Program-made: the position numbers and the translations under genes
Notes under the pieces: generated by a model
The model's input: only the letters and a program-made list of their open reading frames with translations
Told to the model about the DNA's origin: nothing
The model's database searches: none
In this document: positions 25,454-33,770 of the stretch, one piece after another
How positions within the stretch are numbered: the first letter of the stretch is position 1
Layout: every line of letters begins with the position of its first letter
Assembly (NCBI RefSeq): GCF_042683565.1
Contig: NZ_JBHUJW010000041.1
Coordinates: forward strand, 62,001 to 126,000
Source of the DNA: Brevibacillus sp042683565
GTDB taxonomy: Bacteria; Bacillota; Bacilli; Brevibacillales; Brevibacillaceae
Length of the DNA: 64,000 nt
Direction: 5' to 3'

Positions 25454-26879
25454 TTGGCTCGAAGAAGCACGCAAGCGACAAGAGGAGCTGATCGCTGCGA
25501 CGCAGGCCTTCCTGCGGATCAAAAGCGTGCTGGACCCGGCGAGCGCAAGGGAAGGGGCGCCGTTCGGCGAAGGCATTCGCGCCGCTCTGGACTTCGCGCT
25601 CGATGTGTGCGCCAAGGCAGGCATGACGGTAAAAGACGTGCGCGGCTATGCGGCCCATGCAGAGTTTGGACAGGGGCAGGAGCTGATCGGCATTCTTAGC
25701 CACGTCGATGTGGTGCCGGAGGGAGACGGCTGGAGCACGCCGCCGTTCGCTGCCGAGATCGTCGACGGCAAGCTCGTGGCGCGGGGAGCGATCGACGACA
25801 AAGGCCCGACGATGGCCGCCATTTTTGCCGCCAAAATCGTACAGGAGCTGGGACTGCCTCTCTCCAGGCGCGTGCGTTTCATCTTTGGCACCGATGAGGA
25901 ATCCAGCTGGCAGTGCGTGAATACATATTTTGCTTCCGAGGAAATGCCGACGATGGGTTTTACGCCTGACGCGGACTTCCCGCTCATCTACGCGGAAAAA
26001 GGGCTGACGGATCTGACGCTGCGCCAGACACTGGAGGCGTATCGGACATTGGCGAAGCCGTCCGCGGGCGCAGCAGGGCAATTGCAGCTCCGGTCGCTGC
26101 AGTCCGGCCTGCGCATGAACATGGTGCCGGACAAGGCCGAGGCCGTTCTGGCCCTGCACGGCTCAAGTGCGCAGGAGATCGCTGCCAGCTACCGTCAGTA
26201 TTTGGCGGACAACCAGCTGATCGGCAGTGCGGAAGAGCAGGAGGGACAGGTGGTGCTGCGCATGGAAGGCGTATCCGTACACGGCATGGACCCGGGAAAA
26301 GGCGTGAATGCGGGCACGGAGCTGATCCATTTCCTGCGCACCCTCCCGCTCGATGACCGCGCGATGAGCTACGTCCGCTTTGCAGATCAGTACCTGTACT
26401 GCCAGCATTACGGCCAGTCGCTGGGTATCGCCTGCGACGACGAGGAAATGGGCCCGCTGACGCTGAATACGGGTGTGCTGGAGTATCAGGCAGAAGGGGA
26501 AGCGGTCTTTCGTCTCAACATTCGCTATCCGCATTCGGTCTCTTTTGAACAATGGTCGGCTGTCCTGGCAGCCCGCGCCGCCGAAGAAGCGTTTGCGCTG
26601 GAAGTCGTCGAGCACCTGCCCCCGCACCGCGTCGATCCGAACCATCCGCTGGTGACGACCTTGCAGCGCGTCTATACGGAACAGACCGGGGAAGAAGCGA
26701 ACATCATCGCCATCGGCGGAGCTACCTACGGTCGCTCCCTCGACGTTGGCGTCGCTTTTGGCCCCCTCTTCCCGGGCCGCCCCGACAGCGCCCACCAGCG
26801 GGACGAGTACATTTACATCGAGGACCTCATCAAGGCCACAGCCATTTACGCCCAAGCCATTTACGAACTGGCAAAATAG
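25440..26879 (+). CDS. pepV: M20 dipeptidase PepV
   Basis: 479 residues starting MTTINWLEEARKRQEELI at ATG 25440, inside the end of relQ and with GAAGGAGAAGAGGG upstream. Metal-ligand motifs LSHVDVVPEGDGWSTPPF, ARGAIDDKGPT and FGTDEESSW are intact, and the late GGATYGRSLDVGVAFGPLFPG segment is typical of PepV. The length fits the monomeric PepV form. It cleaves dipeptides with unblocked N-termini, including some D-residues, in the cytosol using two zinc ions. The link with relQ may tie amino acid release to starvation signalling, which is inference. Confidence 0.92.
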   Translation: MTTINWLEEARKRQEELIAATQAFLRIKSVLDPASAREGAPFGEGIRAALDFALDVCAKAGMTVKDVRGYAAHAEFGQGQELIGILSHVDVVPEGDGWSTPPFAAEIVDGKLVARGAIDDKGPTMAAIFAAKIVQELGLPLSRRVRFIFGTDEESSWQCVNTYFASEEMPTMGFTPDADFPLIYAEKGLTDLTLRQTLEAYRTLAKPSAGAAGQLQLRSLQSGLRMNMVPDKAEAVLALHGSSAQEIAASYRQYLADNQLIGSAEEQEGQVVLRMEGVSVHGMDPGKGVNAGTELIHFLRTLPLDDRAMSYVRFADQYLYCQHYGQSLGIACDDEEMGPLTLNTGVLEYQAEGEAVFRLNIRYPHSVSFEQWSAVLAARAAEEAFALEVVEHLPPHRVDPNHPLVTTLQRVYTEQTGEEANIIAIGGATYGRSLDVGVAFGPLFPGRPDSAHQRDEYIYIEDLIKATAIYAQAIYELAK

Positions 26880-26888
26880 AAGGAACCC

Positions 26889-26936
26889 CGAAGCGGGAAC
26901 GCGCCAACGTTTGAGGTGCGTCCGCTTCTTTTTTTC
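26889..26936 (+). terminator. terminator after relQ-pepV
   Basis: GAAGCGG pairs with CCGCTTC, with inner ACGCGCC/GGTGCGT, followed by seven T. Confidence 0.85.
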
Positions 26937-27158
26937 AGATATTGGTTTACTGAAATGTTTTCCAGTTTACGTGCAGCCAAGGCTCTGCTAATGGCTTAGA
27001 GCTGGCGGGTTATTCCATTGGTGAAAGATTAGGATGTAGAAGCCGGGTCATAGTATGAGGAACAGGAACGAGTGGGAAGCGGGCAAGGAAAGGACTGGGA
27101 GTAGTGGAAGAGCTTCTTGCTATACAGCGAAGCTCGCGCCCAACCCCAGGTTGTATTT

Positions 27159-27188
27159 TTGCATCGACTCATTTAGTATAGGTAGGAT
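27159..27188 (+). promoter_or_regulatory. candidate promoter for the DEAD-box helicase
   Basis: TTGCAT (27159-27164) and TAGGAT (27183-27188) are 18 bases apart. It would give a leader of about 120 bases. The stretch 26937-27158 shows no gene or clear structure. Confidence 0.35.
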
Positions 27189-27224
27189 AGGAATTCAGGC
27201 GTCGTGGAACATCGCCGGAGGAAT

Positions 27225-27299
27225 ATGAGTGACGGCAGCCGGTTTTTTTGCACCCCACTGTCCATGCAGTCTTTGGTGTGGCGAATCGGGCCGCTTTGA
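27225..27299 (+). CDS. possible leader peptide before the helicase
   Basis: 24 codons (MSDGSRFFCTPLSMQSLVWR..., ending GPL) from an ATG three bases after GGAGG, with a stop 15 bases before the helicase ATG. A T-run at 27243-27249 follows a short CGGC/GCCG hairpin inside it. It may be a regulatory upstream ORF. There is no homology evidence and it could be fortuitous. Confidence 0.35.
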   Translation: MSDGSRFFCTPLSMQSLVWRIGPL

Positions 27300-27314
27300 A
27301 AGGAAGTGGATATT

Positions 27315-28805
27315 ATGGCAACATCGTTTGCGTCTTTTGGGTTTCGACCGGAGCTGATGCAAGGGATTCAAGACCTGTATTATAAAGAACCAACCGCCAT
27401 TCAGGAAGAAGCGATTCCGCTCATTCTGGAGGGCAAGGACGTCATCGGACAAGCACAGACCGGGACGGGGAAAACGGCGGCATTCATGCTGCCCATCCTC
27501 CAAGGTCTGAAGGAAGGAAAGCGCGACATCCAGGCGCTGATCCTCACGCCGACCCGGGAGCTGTCCATCCAGATCGCAAAAGAAGCCGAGAAGCTCGGCA
27601 AGTATTTGAACGTCAACGTTCTGTCACTGCACGGCGGCACGGACATCGACAGGCAGCTCAGCAAGCTCAAGGAGACCGTTCACATCGTCGTCGGTACGCC
27701 AGGGCGTGTGTTGGACCATATGAAGCGCGGCTCTCTGCACTTCGGACGCATCTCGACCCTCGTGCTGGATGAAGCAGACAAAATGATGGAAATGGGCTTC
27801 CTCGAAGATGTCGAGCAGGTCATCGTCCATACGCCGTCGCAGCGGCAAGTGCTGCTGTTCTCGGCGACGATGCCCGATCTGGTGAAAAAGCTGGCGCATC
27901 GCTTTATGAAGCAGCCGCCGCACATCAAGATCGAAGGCAAGCAAAAAACGGTGGAACGCATCGAGCAGTTCTACTACGTCGTCAACCAGAGTGACAAGAC
28001 GGACGCCCTCGTGGATGTGCTGGAGCAGGAGCGACCGTTCCTGACGATCATCTTCGCGAATACGCAGGTGCGCGTCCAGCAGCTGACGGCTCGCCTGCAG
28101 GAGAACGGCTTTGCGGCGCAAGCGCTGTACGGTGATCTGTCGCAAAACAAACGGGAGCAGTTGATGCGGCAATTCCGCGAGATGCGCTTTCAGTATTTGA
28201 TCGCCACCGATATCGCGGCGCGCGGTCTGGACGTGGAAGGCGTCACGCACGTCATCAACTACGACCTGCCAAACGATGTGGAGAGCTACATCCACCGCGT
28301 CGGCCGGACGGGACGGGCAGGGCAAACCGGAAAGGCGATCTCGCTCATCTCGCCGCGCCAGAAAAACCTGATGGGACGTTTCGCCAAGACGACCAAGGCG
28401 GATATCGAGGAAAGAATTCTGGAGGTCGGCCGCCATCTCGATGCGGGCCGCCGCAAGCGGGCAGAAGAGCGGGAGGCGCACTTCATCGCTCTGCGCGAGC
28501 AGCAGAGGAAAGAACAGCAAAAAGAAAAAGACAAGGAATTTGCGCCGATCCGTGAGGCGATCAAGAAGAAGACGAAAGTCAAGCCAGGCTACAAGAAAAA
28601 GCTGGCGCGCGAACTGGAAGAGCTCCAGGCGCAATACGAGAAAAACCGCAAGCGGGCCGAAGCGATTGCGGCGCGCAAGGCAGGCAAGTCCGCCAAATCG
28701 GCTGCGGCCGCAAAACCGGGACGTGGCGGCACAGGCAAACCTGGCAAGAGTCCGGCAGGCCGGCCGTTCCGACCAACCGCAGGTAAAGGAAAAGCAAGAG
28801 GATAG
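27315..28805 (+). CDS. DEAD-box RNA helicase
   Basis: 496 residues starting MATSFASFGFRPELMQGIQ. ATG 27315 follows AAAGGAAG; a GTG nine bases earlier is possible. The motifs are complete: Q motif (TAIQEEAIPLI), I AQTGTGKTAA, Ia PTRELSIQIA, II DEAD, III SAT, IV IIFANT, V ATDIAARGLDV, VI HRVGRTGRAG. After about residue 370 comes a long Lys/Arg/Gln-rich helical tail (EREAHFIALREQQRKEQQKEKDKE) ending in a Gly/Lys/Pro-rich low-complexity stretch, typical of RNA-binding tails in cold-shock or ribosome-assembly helicases. It has an unusual leader with a small upstream ORF. Confidence 0.93.
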   Translation: MATSFASFGFRPELMQGIQDLYYKEPTAIQEEAIPLILEGKDVIGQAQTGTGKTAAFMLPILQGLKEGKRDIQALILTPTRELSIQIAKEAEKLGKYLNVNVLSLHGGTDIDRQLSKLKETVHIVVGTPGRVLDHMKRGSLHFGRISTLVLDEADKMMEMGFLEDVEQVIVHTPSQRQVLLFSATMPDLVKKLAHRFMKQPPHIKIEGKQKTVERIEQFYYVVNQSDKTDALVDVLEQERPFLTIIFANTQVRVQQLTARLQENGFAAQALYGDLSQNKREQLMRQFREMRFQYLIATDIAARGLDVEGVTHVINYDLPNDVESYIHRVGRTGRAGQTGKAISLISPRQKNLMGRFAKTTKADIEERILEVGRHLDAGRRKRAEEREAHFIALREQQRKEQQKEKDKEFAPIREAIKKKTKVKPGYKKKLARELEELQAQYEKNRKRAEAIAARKAGKSAKSAAAAKPGRGGTGKPGKSPAGRPFRPTAGKGKARG

Positions 28806-28817
28806 TAAGTGCAAAAG

Positions 28818-28852
28818 CTGCCCGGGTCTGGGAAAGATCCGGGCAGTTTTTT
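28818..28852 (+). terminator. terminator after the helicase
   Basis: CTGCCCGGGT pairs with ATCCGGGCAG, followed by six T. Confidence 0.9.
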
Positions 28853-29034
28853 CGCGCATAGTTTTACGTCCCTTTCCCGCGCAGCCTGCCAAAGCTCGCC
28901 GTAAACCTCCCTTTCTTTTTTTCGACCGAGCCTCTCACAAGACGGTCTTTGCAAAACATTTTTAGAAAAATACAATATTTACTTAAAAATTTAATGATTT
29001 CACCGATAAGTCTCTTAACAAATAAATAAATTGC

Positions 29035-29040
29035 TATAAT
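29035..29040 (+). promoter_or_regulatory. extended -10 upstream of the Lrp remnant
   Basis: TATAAT is preceded by TGC (extended -10) at the end of a very A/T-rich 90-base stretch. It would transcribe the Lrp remnant and the LysE gene. Confidence 0.55.
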
Positions 29041-29065
29041 CAAGGAAAAAAAGGGGGCGGTGCGA

Positions 29066-29227
29066 ATGGATCGGATTGACGAGGCGATATTACGGCTGCT
29101 CAAGGAAAACGGCAGGATGTCCAGCTCCGAGATCAGCCGACAGGTGCATCTGTCTGTGAAGCAAATAGCAGGGGTGGTCAAGACGAACACGATGATCGTC
29201 CTCTCCACCATGAAAGAGGAGTTGTGA
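29066..29227 (+). pseudogene. internally deleted Lrp/AsnC-family regulator
   Basis: 53 codons from ATG 29066, with AGGGGGCGG upstream. Residues 1-33 (MDRIDEAILRLLKENGRMSS, then SEISRQVHLSV) are the first helices of an Lrp/AsnC DNA-binding domain. The remainder (GVVKTNTMIVLSTMKEEL) is the usual last strand and end of the RAM ligand domain. The recognition helix end, the linker and nearly all of RAM (normally about 95 residues) are missing without loss of frame. Lrp genes often control an adjacent amino-acid exporter, and a LysE gene starts five bases later. Its start signal is intact, so a short peptide may still be made, but DNA binding is unlikely. Confidence 0.75.
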
Positions 29228-29231
29228 ACCG

Positions 29232-29927
29232 ATGGCGCTATGGGATGGCTTGCTCTTTGGCATGATGCTGCAGCTGTCAGTCGGTCCGGTCTGTCTCGCC
29301 GTCCTGGAGCGCTCCGTGACGCACGGTTTTCGGCAGGCGTGGTGGATGGCGGCAGGCGTTGCCTTGGTGGACGCGGCGTACATGGCAGGGGCTATGACGG
29401 GACTTGCACTCCTGTTGCAAATTCCGCTAGTAAAAAACATCGTTGTCATTGGCGGAGCTGCGGCTCTCGTCTGGTTCGGGATCGGCAGCATGCGCACAAA
29501 AGCGCCGCAGCACGAGGGGGCGTTGCAGAAAGAACCCGCGCTGCAGCAGGAAATGCAGCTGCAAAAGGAGCCTGCGGCGCAGGATACGGCGGTGCTGGTG
29601 ACGGATAGCGCGCGGGGCAAGGCGCTGGGCAGTTTTGGGTACGGGGTCGTGCTGACGATGTCCAACCCGCTGACCATCCTTTTTTGGGCAGGAGTGTTCG
29701 GCTCGCTGCTGTCGAACCCCTCGTTTGCAGACAAGGCTGTTTTGCTGTCGTTTGCCGCTGGCTGCGTACTGGCTACGCTGCTGTTTTTGACCGCTGTATC
29801 AGTGCTGGGGAGGCAGGCGGCGCGGTTGCTGCGACCTGTCTGGCTGCAGCGGCTCCATTTTGCCGTCGGGCTGTTCCTCATCGGCTTTGCCATCCGCCTG
29901 CTCGCGCAAAACAGCTGGGGGTTTTGA
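29232..29927 (+). CDS. LysE-family amino acid exporter
   Basis: 231 residues, ATG four bases after the Lrp remnant stop, with GAGGAG in the remnant's end as ribosome site. LysE/RhtB pattern: GLLFGMMLQLSVGPVCLAVLERSV at the start, ALVDAAYMAGAM, and GVVLTMSNPLTILFWAGVFG after a central hydrophilic loop. Six membrane segments can be placed. The loop (about 88-135) is longer than usual and has a duplicated QKEPA-type motif (LQKEPALQQEMQLQKEPAAQ). It exports amino acids or similar solutes. Its natural regulator seems to be the degraded gene upstream, so control may now be constitutive. Confidence 0.85.
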   Translation: MALWDGLLFGMMLQLSVGPVCLAVLERSVTHGFRQAWWMAAGVALVDAAYMAGAMTGLALLLQIPLVKNIVVIGGAAALVWFGIGSMRTKAPQHEGALQKEPALQQEMQLQKEPAAQDTAVLVTDSARGKALGSFGYGVVLTMSNPLTILFWAGVFGSLLSNPSFADKAVLLSFAAGCVLATLLFLTAVSVLGRQAARLLRPVWLQRLHFAVGLFLIGFAIRLLAQNSWGF

Positions 29928-30023
29928 AATCGAAGTTTTACGTCTGGAGAAAAATGGGTAAAATAGAGAGAGACAGGCCCTTTGCGCGTAAAACTCTGGG
30001 ACAAGGTGTGAGGAGAAGCAGTG

Positions 30024-30263
30024 ATGATCGATACGTGCTTGAAATGCGGCAGTGAAATGAGCCCTGGCGAGTACAAGTGCAGAGTATGCGGGGAAAGTGA
30101 CCTGGATGAATACCGGGCGATTCGGAATTATGTGCGCAGCTTCCCCAATTCCAACGCCATGCAGATCGCCAACGCGACGGGCATCTCCGTCTCGAAAATA
30201 TTGCGCTATATCAAGAACGGCTCGCTGACCATCGTCGACAACCAACCGCGCCGCAACCGATAA
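30024..30263 (+). CDS. small zinc-ribbon / helix-turn-helix protein (YvyF-like)
   Basis: 79 residues starting MIDTCLKCGSEMSPGEYKC at ATG 30024, after GAGGAG. Two CxxC pairs (CLKCG and CRVCG) form a probable zinc ribbon. The second half (NAMQIANATGISVSKILRYIKNGSL) looks like a short helix-turn-helix. This arrangement resembles the flagellar-operon protein family of Bacillus YvyF, but at about half the length and away from flagellar genes. It is probably a cytosolic DNA- or RNA-associated protein; the role is unknown. Confidence 0.6.
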   Translation: MIDTCLKCGSEMSPGEYKCRVCGESDLDEYRAIRNYVRSFPNSNAMQIANATGISVSKILRYIKNGSLTIVDNQPRRNR

Positions 30264-30271
30264 CAAGCGAA

Positions 30272-30308
30272 AAAAGAATGCCCACCGACCTGGTCAGTGG
30301 GCTTGTTT
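30272..30308. terminator. bidirectional terminator
   Basis: GCCCAC-GAC pairs with GTC-GTGGGC, with an A-tract on the left and TTGTTTG on the right. It serves the convergent zinc-ribbon and methylase genes. Confidence 0.65.
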
Positions 30309-30336
30309 GCATTTGTTCGAGGTTTGGTCTGTATAT

Positions 30337-31749
30337 CTATAGCCAGCGCAACCCTTTGGGGTAGTGGTTCTTCAGCTGGCCGTCAGCCTGCTTGCCCCAG
30401 CCAAGGGAAAAACCGTCGACTGTGACCAGCGTCCAGCCGTTTTCGCCATCCCGGCTGAGCGCCTCTCCTTTCAAATACCGCAGCAGGTCAGGAGCGTCTG
30501 CGGAAAAAGGGGCGGTGCGGGCCGCCTCATCAGCTTGCAGGGCGAGCGCCAGCGCGTGGGCGGGCTCCAGCCGGTTCTTCTTGACGGTGCCCAGGTGAAG
30601 GCCGACGCGCAGCACCTTGATCCCGTCCATGTCCAGTTCAGGCGCGGGCGAGTAGTAGAGCTGCTCGCCAAACAGGAGGAAGGCAGCGTCGTCGTCCAGG
30701 CGCCGAGCCAAATGCGGGATCGCCTCTTTCGCAAAGTGACGCCAGGCCGCGATTGCCTCTTTTCGCCCGGCGGGAGCCGATTTTGTCCCGCGCTTTTCCT
30801 TGCGCTTTTTCGGTGCGGCCAGAGGCGCTTCGTCCGTGCTCTTTTGCAGCTTTGCAAGGTAGTGTCCTTCGCCTGCCAGCTTGTGGGGCCACAGGCGAGC
30901 CGTTTGGGCCAGCTCTGCTGCGCCAGACGACGCCCACTCCGGACGTCCGGCAGAAAAATGCTCCGGATGCGGCAGCGCCATGACGGTAAACTCCGGATGA
31001 CGCTCCAGGAAGTCTGCCATCGACTGTTCGTTTTCCAGCGGCGCGAACGTGCAGGTGGAGTATACGAGTGTCCCGCCCGGCTTCAGCATGGCGGCGGCGG
31101 CATCGAGGATGTCGAGCTGCATCCGATGGCACTCGACCACTTTTTCCGGTGTCCATTCTGCGATCGCCTCGGGCAGCTTGCGGAACATGCCTTCGCCCGA
31201 ACAAGGCGCGTCTACGAGAATCCGGTCGAAAAATTGCGGGAAGCGCTCCATCAGCCGCTCCGGCGTCTCGTTGGTGACGATAGCGTTGGTAACGCCGCAC
31301 CGCTCCAGATTTTCCGACAGCGCGCGGGCGCGCACGGGATGAATTTCATTGGCGACGAGAAGACCATTTCCCTTCAGGGCGGCGGCCAGCTGCGTAGACT
31401 TGCCTCCCGGAGCAGCGCACAGGTCGAGGATCGTTTCTCCCGGCTGTGCTCCCAGACATTCCGCAGCCGACATCGCACTCGGCTCCTGCAAATAGTACAG
31501 GCCGGCCGCATGGTACGGGTGCTTCCCTGGACGGGCGCCATCCGGATAGCGGAAGCCGCTTTTGCACCAGGCGATCGGCTCCAGGGGAAAGGGCGAGAGT
31601 GCCAGGAAGCGCTCCACGTCGATTTTGAGCGGATTGACCCGCAAACCGTACAGGGCGGGCTGGCTGTAAGATGCGGTGAACGCGTCGTACTCGTCAGCAA
31701 GCAGCGTACGCATGCGTTCGGAAAAGGCTGTTGGCAGTTTTGGTGTCAT
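30337..31749 (-). CDS. RsmF/RsmB-type rRNA cytosine-C5 methyltransferase
   Basis: 470 residues starting MTPKLPTAFSERMRTLLADEY, after GGAGG. The NOL1/NOP2/Sun family catalytic core is intact: SAM site LDLCAAPGGKSTQLAA, motif IV VDAPCSGEGMFRK and motif VI YSTCTFAPLENE, which supply the two catalytic cysteines. After a basic linker (APKKRKEKRGTKSAP), a C-terminal PUA-like region (about 330-470, ending KNHYPKGLRWL) matches the RsmF/YebU class, which methylates a 16S rRNA cytosine. Monocistronic. Confidence 0.88.
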   Translation of the reverse strand: MTPKLPTAFSERMRTLLADEYDAFTASYSQPALYGLRVNPLKIDVERFLALSPFPLEPIAWCKSGFRYPDGARPGKHPYHAAGLYYLQEPSAMSAAECLGAQPGETILDLCAAPGGKSTQLAAALKGNGLLVANEIHPVRARALSENLERCGVTNAIVTNETPERLMERFPQFFDRILVDAPCSGEGMFRKLPEAIAEWTPEKVVECHRMQLDILDAAAAMLKPGGTLVYSTCTFAPLENEQSMADFLERHPEFTVMALPHPEHFSAGRPEWASSGAAELAQTARLWPHKLAGEGHYLAKLQKSTDEAPLAAPKKRKEKRGTKSAPAGRKEAIAAWRHFAKEAIPHLARRLDDDAAFLLFGEQLYYSPAPELDMDGIKVLRVGLHLGTVKKNRLEPAHALALALQADEAARTAPFSADAPDLLRYLKGEALSRDGENGWTLVTVDGFSLGWGKQADGQLKNHYPKGLRWL

Positions 31750-31835
31750 AATAGCCTCCGTTGTCAGAATTTGGCCAATTGGGAGAGGAAAAGAGCGAAT
31801 CGTGGCGAATCATAAAATTATGAGGTGAGAGCATT

Positions 31836-32588
31836 ATGGAAGGAACCCGTGCACAGCGATACCGCTCCCGGCGGAGGAATGACGCGGAGGTCAGCCGGTT
31901 TTGGATCATGGGGTTGCTTTTCTCACTGCTGGTGCTCGCTTTTGAAATCCTGATCGAGATTCCCGCCGATGCAGAATGGCTGCAGGAAATGGAGATGGCG
32001 CTGTTTTCGGCCAGCTTTACCTTGCTCGCCTTTTATCTGCTGGGGCTTACGTTCGTCTTTTCGCGTGGACAGAAAGCAGGGAAGATCAATCACCAAGTCA
32101 TTATCTACGTCTGGCTGGGAGCGATATTGTTTCACTTGTTCCTGCTCATCAGCAACTTGTCCAATCAGCATGTCTACAAAGCAGGGATCATTTTCTTTTT
32201 AGGTCCGCTGTTCTTGACTGTCTACCATTTTATCACGTACTTGTCCGCTTTGCGCGAGGAACGTGCCGAGCAGGAAGCTGCTTTTGGCGCTTCCCTGGAG
32301 CGGATCGCGTACCAGACGATTTTGGAAGGCAGCAGGGTGTACAGCGAAATCAACCGATTGAAGGCCGAGTACCCTGAAGTAGAACAAATGCTGCGGGCAA
32401 ACGATTTTCACAACAGGCTGGAGCGCTACTCCCTGGAAATGCAGCAATATTTGCAGGTGAAGCACTTCGAGCGTAAAGACGTAGAGCTTTTGGAAGGGCA
32501 TTATTACTTTTTGGAAAACCTGCTGACGTTGGCAAAGCAGCATCCGGGAGTCATGGAGTCCCGCAGCTTTGCCCATCGCCAAGACTAA
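31836..32588 (+). CDS. membrane protein of unknown function
   Basis: 250 residues, ATG after GAGGTGA. A basic N-terminus (RAQRYRSRRRNDAE) precedes four closely packed membrane segments (about 22-43, 53-74, 86-106 and 112-132). A helical cytoplasmic domain of about 115 residues follows (EQEAAFGASLERIAYQTILEG...). No family is recognised. It is followed 26 bases later by a soluble chemoreceptor-like gene, so the two may form a membrane sensor plus signalling partner, which is inference. Confidence 0.65.
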   Translation: MEGTRAQRYRSRRRNDAEVSRFWIMGLLFSLLVLAFEILIEIPADAEWLQEMEMALFSASFTLLAFYLLGLTFVFSRGQKAGKINHQVIIYVWLGAILFHLFLLISNLSNQHVYKAGIIFFLGPLFLTVYHFITYLSALREERAEQEAAFGASLERIAYQTILEGSRVYSEINRLKAEYPEVEQMLRANDFHNRLERYSLEMQQYLQVKHFERKDVELLEGHYYFLENLLTLAKQHPGVMESRSFAHRQD

Positions 32589-32614
32589 CTGACGCAAGTC
32601 AAGGGGGCTCTTTC

Positions 32615-33556
32615 ATGTTCTGGAAAAAAGGGAAAGATTCAGCAGCAAAAGAGACAGCAGCAGCGGTCATTGCAACTGTGGAGCCGGACAATCGGAAGGA
32701 GCTGAAGGAGGAATTGCGCGCCATCTACGAGCAAATGGGCGCGATCCTCTCCGACAACCGGGAAGTCAACGCCGAGCACGCGCATATCGCCGAGCTGGCG
32801 ACTCGGATGAAGACAGTCGTAGGCAAAATCCACAGCATCAACGAGAGTGATGAGGAGTCCGCAAACCAGCTTGCTTTGCGCGGCGAACGCTTGACGGCAA
32901 TTTGCCAGCAGTCTATGGAGCGAGCGGAAGCGGGAAGAGACGCGATGACCGAAGTAGTCCAGGTCATGAGCCTTCTGGAAGAAGAATCTGTCAATACGTC
33001 CCGTACCATGAGCCGCCTGGAAGAGAGCTCGTCGCAAATTACCAGCATCGTCAAAGTCATCAGTGACATTGCCAATCAGACTAACTTGCTGGCACTCAAT
33101 GCTGCGATCGAAGCAGCCCGCGCCGGCGAGCAAGGACGGGGCTTTGCAGTAGTGGCGGATGAAGTGCGCAAGCTGGCCGAAATGACTGCCAATTCCACCA
33201 AGTCGATCGCCGAGCTGATCGGCAAAATCCAGGAAGAAACGAAAGAAGCCCTGGTGAACAGCGGGAAGAGCGGAGTGGCGATCAAGAACGGAATGACCTT
33301 GAGCAAGGACGCTTCCGCGAAAATGGAAGGGATCGTGCAAGCCTTCAAGGAAGTGAGCGTAGAAGTCAACGGTGTGATGCAAATTATCGAGCATCAAAGG
33401 CAGTTTGCCGACTCCGTCTCGGTACAAGTGGAAGAAGCCGTTCATTTGCTGGACGAGTGGGATCAGTATCTCGCCAGCCATGTGAAGGAAGCAGGCCAGG
33501 TAGAGCGTCTTTTGCAGGAGAGCTATGCCGGTTTGAAAAAAGTCGTATCGGAGTAA
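32615..33556 (+). CDS. soluble methyl-accepting chemotaxis-type protein
   Basis: 313 residues with no membrane segment. It is almost entirely the MCP signalling coiled coil, with tip VISDIANQTNLLALNAAIEAARAGEQGRGFAVVADEVRKLAE at about 150-190. The N-terminal about 40 residues are a charged linker and no sensor domain is seen. Glu/Gln methylation-type heptads flank the tip. It should interact with CheW/CheA from the cytoplasm, perhaps receiving input from the membrane protein encoded just upstream. The ribosome site is AAGGGGG. Confidence 0.85.
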   Translation: MFWKKGKDSAAKETAAAVIATVEPDNRKELKEELRAIYEQMGAILSDNREVNAEHAHIAELATRMKTVVGKIHSINESDEESANQLALRGERLTAICQQSMERAEAGRDAMTEVVQVMSLLEEESVNTSRTMSRLEESSSQITSIVKVISDIANQTNLLALNAAIEAARAGEQGRGFAVVADEVRKLAEMTANSTKSIAELIGKIQEETKEALVNSGKSGVAIKNGMTLSKDASAKMEGIVQAFKEVSVEVNGVMQIIEHQRQFADSVSVQVEEAVHLLDEWDQYLASHVKEAGQVERLLQESYAGLKKVVSE

Positions 33557-33652
33557 GGAACGGCATCGGTTAGGCGACAGCGCCGCTGTTTTGATACTGG
33601 CACTTTTATCCAAATATTTTTTCGATTAATTGAAAACGCGGCAAGATGTAAC

Positions 33653-33694
33653 AAAAACCCTCTTTCCAAAGTCTTACAGGAAAGGGGGTTTTTC
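33653..33694 (+). terminator. terminator between the MCP-like and secreted protein genes
   Basis: AAAAACCC-CTTTCC pairs with GGAAAG-GGGTTTTT and is followed by CTTT. Confidence 0.85.
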
Positions 33695-33770
33695 TTTGGG
33701 CAATTTGCCTGTGGAATGATCGGATGTTGCAGGCAATAAAGGGGTTTGCCTGCAAAAAGAGGGGGATACC

